Part shown: positions 60,614 to 64,000 of the stretch, piece by piece | Numbering within the stretch: position 1 is the first letter of the stretch | How the letters are laid out: each line of letters starts with the position of its first letter | Assembly: GCA_963575745.1 (NCBI GenBank) | Contig: CAUYUJ010004531.1 | Coordinates: forward strand, 1-64,000 | Direction: 5' to 3' | Length of the DNA: 64,000 nucleotides | Source of the DNA: Prorocentrum cordatum | Taxonomy: Eukaryota > Sar > Dinophyceae > Prorocentrales > Prorocentraceae | Program-made: the position numbers and the translations under genes | The notes under the pieces: model-generated | What the model saw: the letters and a program-made list of their open reading frames with translations, nothing else | Told to the model about the DNA's origin: nothing | Databases searched by the model: none

Positions 60614-60775
60614 TCAGGAGGGAAAGAAACACACAGACACAATTAATCGGCGATTCCCAGAACATATGGGAAAATATGGGAAGTGGGGGGGAAGACAAAA
60701 ACCCAGAAAATATGAGAAAATATGGGGGATGTTTTTATTTGTGTGTATTTATTTGTGTGTTCCAGTTCTCCTGCC
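60614..60775 (+). mobile_element. Family B element, copy 5, inserted in a family T relic
   Basis: 162 bp; GCTGC at 60609-60613 and 60776-60780. Left flank CAGCCTCGGGGTCATCTCCT and right flank GCGCCTCGCCGAGGCG join into the family T sequence seen uninterrupted at 62341-62386. Confidence 0.9.
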
Positions 60776-60953
60776 GCTGCGCCTCGCCGAGGCGGTGCCC
60801 AGCTCTTCCCGCACGGGCGCCGCAGGCCGCCGGGTCCACGCCCCGAGAGCCAGGCCTCCTCGCATCGGGAGCAGCATCGCGACGGAAGGGTGGGCGGAGG
60901 CCTTCGGGGGCAGACGCCGAGGCAAAGCACGACGTTTGTGGGCTATCTGGGAA

Positions 60954-61139
60954 CCCAGACCCCCTCGAGTAACGAAAAAATCACGACGGGAGGTTTTTCG
61001 CCATTTTCGGCCTCGGGGGGCCCTCACCGGGCCTCGGGAGCGTCAAAAAACGACTCAGGATGACAAACCGGTCCCGGGGAATGGGTCCGGACCTCTGGGG
61101 GTCGCGTCATAAAAAAAATCATGACGTCGGGGGTCTGGG
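60954..61139 (+). mobile_element. Family A element
   Basis: CCCAGACCCCCTCGAGTAAC ... CATGACGTCGGGGGTCTGGG. Close to the copies at 46195 and 54986. Flanks end CTGGGAA left and read TCTGGGAAGG right, so CTGGGAA may be the duplicated target, overlapping the TIR. Confidence 0.9.
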
Positions 61140-61274
61140 AAGGTTGTTCTACCTGACACTTCCGACACCTTGCATACTTGCACGCTGGCAGTACTACTCA
61201 GTTTCAGCCAGCCCCCTCCACTCGCCGGTCCGCCGCTGAGGTGCTGCGTGAGGCTCCGCCTAGCCGCTTTAGGT

Positions 61275-61835
61275 GAGGCTGCGCCCCGTTGCTTTAGGTG
61301 AATGTGTCGCTGCGTGTCCCGTTTTGACTGGACTCGCCGCTGGCGCGTCCGGCTGCGGCCGCTGACTAAAAACTATCTGGGAAGGTTGAGCGCCTTTGCC
61401 ACAGAATCGGCCCGCACTCGGAGGTCTCAAAGCCCCCATTTTGCCAAGCAGATCAGCGAGCAATTCTTTGTTTGGTCCTCCAGGGTGACGCCGCTGGTGG
61501 CACAGAATCGGCCAATGCTCGATGGTTTCGAAGCCCCAGCACCCACCATACCACCCCGACCCAAACCGAAGGCCCCAGTTTGCCCTCCATTCCCAGTGGG
61601 AGGGCGTCGGGGAACATTGACAAAACCCGAAATTTAGCTCTTCGGGTTGGGTTGAGGTGGTCTGGTAGGCAGTCAAAGCCCCACCCTGCCAAGCTGAACG
61701 GCGAGCTGTCCTCCCTTCGGCTCTCCACGGGGACGCCGCTGGTGGCACAGAATCGACCAATGCTCGGATGTTTCAAAGCCCCACCCTGCCAAACAGATCT
61801 GCGAGCTGTCCTCTCCTCGGTTCTCGGTCCGGAAC
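61275..61835. repeat. Three-copy diverged tandem (ACGCCGCTGGTGGCACAGAA)
   Basis: ACGCCGCTGGTGGCACAGAA-TCGRCCAATGCTCG at 61489 and 61732, with an earlier diverged CCACAGAATCGGCCCGCACT at 61400, each followed by TTTCRAAGCCCC and GCCAARC..GAT..GCGAGC. Period about 243 bp between the better copies. Confidence 0.8.
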
Positions 61836-61989
61836 GCTCTCAGAGCGTTCCATAACGCTCTGAGAACGCCTCGGCGGCCAAGACATCCTCCAGAGCCGCC
61901 AGATCTCAGAGATTCTCGATTTATCCTCACCCGATTTGGTCCTTGTCCCGGCTTCGTCTTGGGGTCATAGGGGCGCCGGTTCCACGGGG

Positions 61990-62107
61990 GCATCGTGATG
62001 GGGGGGGGGGGGGATACGGTCGGTCCGAGGTCTAAGGTCGAGGTCGGTTCGGGGAGGTACCCTAATGTTATTGCGAAGGCCTTACGGCCGGTGCCGCCGA
62101 CCCTGAA

Positions 62108-62158
<51 letters not shown>

Positions 62159-62482
62159 GCGCTCTTGGGGGCCTCTTGGGGGTAGTTTGTGGGCCTCTTG
62201 GGAAGGTACCCTACTGTTTTTCGTGTTCCTCGCTGTTTGAAGGATGCTCGCCTGTCCTAGGTCCGGCCGTAATTAGGCTAAGGGGGGGGGGGGCGTCTTC
62301 GAGGCTTTCGGTTGTTTTCGTCGTCGGCCCTCGGCGGCGTTCCGGTCTCGGGGTGCTCCCAAGCAGCTGCGCCTCGCCGAGAGCGCTCTGGAGATGCCCA
62401 GGACGTTCCGATGGGCCGCCGGTGGGTCGAGCGATGCAGCGAAAACCGAGGGGCAACGTTGGGGGGGACAGGGGGTAGGTTT
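61990..62482. other. GAC microsatellite, family T unit, otherwise unassigned
   Basis: GAC run at 62108-62155. Family T at about 62296-62405 (TCGGGGTGCTCCCAAGCAGC-TGCGCCTCGCCGAGAGCGCT). Confidence 0.6.
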
Positions 62483-62502
62483 CGTGTGTGTGTGTGTGTG
62501 TA

Positions 62503-62554
<52 letters not shown>

Positions 62555-62596
62555 TACGTGCGTGCGTGCGTGCGTGCGTGCGTGCGTGTGTGTGGG
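62483..62596. repeat. GT and GTGC microsatellite
   Basis: GTGTGTGT then GTGCGTGCGTGC to 62592. Confidence 0.95.
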
Positions 62597-62766
62597 TGAT
62601 GCATCGATCCCCGATTGTCCATCTCTCGCCGACAGGGGCCCGACAGCCCCACCCCGCACAGGAGCGCGCAGTTCCGAAGTCGGGGGCCCATCACCGATCT
62701 GTCGGAAATGTATCGCTGGCTCCAGGTCGACATTTCTTCGAACCGGTTTCCCCTATCGTTTCCCCC
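62597..62766. repeat. Family F element, left end lost in a GT repeat
   Basis: GATGCATCGATCCCCGATTG, CTCGCCGACAGGGGCCCGAC, GGGGGCCCATCACCGATCTG, GGCTCCAGGTCGACATTTCT and the end CCTATCGTTTCCCCC. Colinear with 55732-55912. Confidence 0.7.
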
Positions 62767-62859
62767 ATTTTCTGCCTTCTCCTCCTCCTCCTCCTCCTCC
62801 TCCTCCTCCTCCTCCTCCTCCTCCTCCTCCCCCTCCCCGTCCCCCTCCCCCCTCCACAA

Positions 62860-63605
62860 TTACTCAATATGAATATACTTTCCCTCTTCCCCTGATGGTG
62901 TCCGGGGCATGGCCGCGCACCCTCCGCGTACTGTTTTTTTACACACAGGATTCCCGGGAAATCCCGGGAAACGACTCTCGCTGAGGCGCCGGCGTCATTT
63001 TTTCCCAACATGCTGCTCTCATTGAGGCGCCGGCCTCATTTCTGCTCCCGAATCGTTCCGAATCGTGCTCCCGCTGCAGCGTGGGCCTCATTTTCGGATC
63101 GGTGTTTGGCCTCCGTCGTTCAGGATGGCGTTCTCGCCCCAGCGCGGGCCTTTTTCTCGCGCGCCCATCCGCCCGCCACCACCGCGCCGCACCGCCACCA
63201 CCACCACCACCACCACCACCACCACCACCACCACCACCACCACCACCACCACCACCACCACCACCACCAACACCACCAGCACCAGCACCAGTACCACACC
63301 ACCACCACAGCACCACCAACCACCACCAGCACCAGCCACCACCACCACCATCACCACCACCACCACCACCACCACCACACCACCACCACTACCACCACCA
63401 ACTATCACCACCACCACCACGACAACCACGCACACACGCACGCACGCACGCACGCACGTGCACCACCACCCACTACGCACGCGCGCGCGGAGCCACAGGT
63501 CCGCTACGACACGCGTCCGCGGATAGAGAAAATCAGCGCCATGGGAAGGGATGGGAGGGAGGGGTAGGACGTCAGATATGACGCGAGCGCACCTAGCTTG
63601 CCCCT
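62860..63605 (-). repeat. Family N repeat, copy 3 (inverted), ACC microsatellite core
   Basis: The reverse complement of copy 1 (57397-58095): TTACTCAATATGAATATACT, CGACTCTCGCTGAGGCGCCG, CAGGATGGCGTTCTCGCCCC, an ACC/CACCAG run at 63176-63420, then CTACGACACGCGTCCGCGGA and GCGAGCGCACCTAGCTTGCC. The unique arms are almost identical to copy 1; the triplet cores differ in length and interruptions. Confidence 0.95.
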
Positions 63606-64000
63606 CCCCCTCTCCCCCTCCTCCTCCGCCTCCGCCTCCACCGCCGCCTACGCCTCCCTTCTCCTCCTCCTCCTGCTTCCCCTTGCTCCTCCACCTTTCC
63701 TCCCCTCCCTCCCTCCCTCCTCCTTCCCTCCTCCCTCCTCCTCCCTCCTCCTTCCTCCTCCTCCTCCTTCTCCCCTCCTTTTTCCTCCTCCTTCCTCCTC
63801 CTCCGCCTCCTCCTCCTCCTCCTCCTCACCTCCTCCTCCTCCTCATCCTCCTGCTCCTCCTGCTCCTCCACCTTCCTCCCTCCCTCCCTCCCTCCCAACT
63901 CCCTCCTCCCCTCCCTCCCTCCTCCCTCTCCCTCATCCACTCCTCCCTCTTTTCCTCTCCTCCTCCGCCTCCTCCTCCTCCTCCTCCTCCCGCCTCCACC
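63606..64000. repeat. TCC-rich pyrimidine tract to the window end
   Basis: TCC/CCTCCC with a few AT-containing interruptions. No gene. Confidence 0.9.

Noticed and set aside
1-64000. tRNA, rRNA or snRNA genes
   Set aside because: No cloverleaf with A/B boxes, no rRNA signature and no Sm-type small RNA could be recognised by eye. A tRNAscan/Infernal run would be decisive.

Overview
This window looks like nuclear DNA of a dinoflagellate. Three things point there. (1) Several minus-strand coding blocks match, from memory and without a search, unannotated protein families that are very abundant in dinoflagellate genomes: a W-C-Y/E-D-F-M type multi-exon protein at 12.0-15.2 kb, and a protein with a GALWVHLP...VILMC block at 25.7-32.4 kb. 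(2) Where reading frame or domain register fixes an exon boundary, the 5' splice sites are often GC or GA instead of GT, and acceptors are commonly AG|G. (3) From about 12 to 33 kb nearly all recognisable exons lie on one strand, as in dinoflagellate co-directional gene arrays. The base composition (GC-rich, saturated with GGA/TCC triplet tracts) would fit a Prorocentrum-like genome, but the genus cannot be settled from sequence alone.

Layout. 0.7-2.1 kb (minus): an ankyrin-repeat gene of which four exons can be joined by ankyrin register. 2.1-10.9 kb: repeat-dominated DNA with two likely exons on the minus strand (7.2 kb; a signal-peptide start at 9.05 kb). 10.95-11.47 kb (plus): a small acidic/coiled-coil protein gene with one intron. 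12.0-15.2 kb (minus): a dinoflagellate repeat-family, possibly transposase-derived gene. 15.5-24.7 kb (minus): a string of about a dozen very short exons of one or more unrecognised basic/coiled-coil proteins. 25.7-32.4 kb (minus): another dinoflagellate repeat-family gene with phase-verified exons. 33.2-33.5 kb (minus): a C-terminal exon. 34-64 kb: repeat-dense DNA with scattered, mostly plus-strand terminal exons, four of them ending membrane-segment proteins (39.1, 45.1, 46.1 and 50.0 kb), plus a zinc-knuckle-like minus exon at 36.9 kb.

The striking content is a dense population of short (120-190 bp) foldback or terminal-inverted-repeat elements. At least a dozen families are present, most in two to six copies. 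Several have clean target-site duplications. One family (here called B) has five copies of 162-166 bp once a nested insert is discounted, each flanked by its own exact 5-bp duplication; one copy is split by an insertion of another family (A) with its own CACA duplication, and other copies sit inside further families. An element with CCACCACC-rich inverted ends sits exactly as a GC-AG intron inside an ankyrin repeat, and its relative at 44.7-45.0 kb sits as a GA-AG intron in a membrane-protein exon with a 5-bp GGAGA duplication. A further intron (11.2 kb) and possibly one at 50.1 kb have the same architecture. This is what intron-generating transposons (introners) should look like, and the window appears to hold several such families at once. 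The rest is microsatellite (GGA/TCC, GAT, CA/GT, ACC, GAC, C48), minisatellite and a near-perfect 198-bp palindrome.
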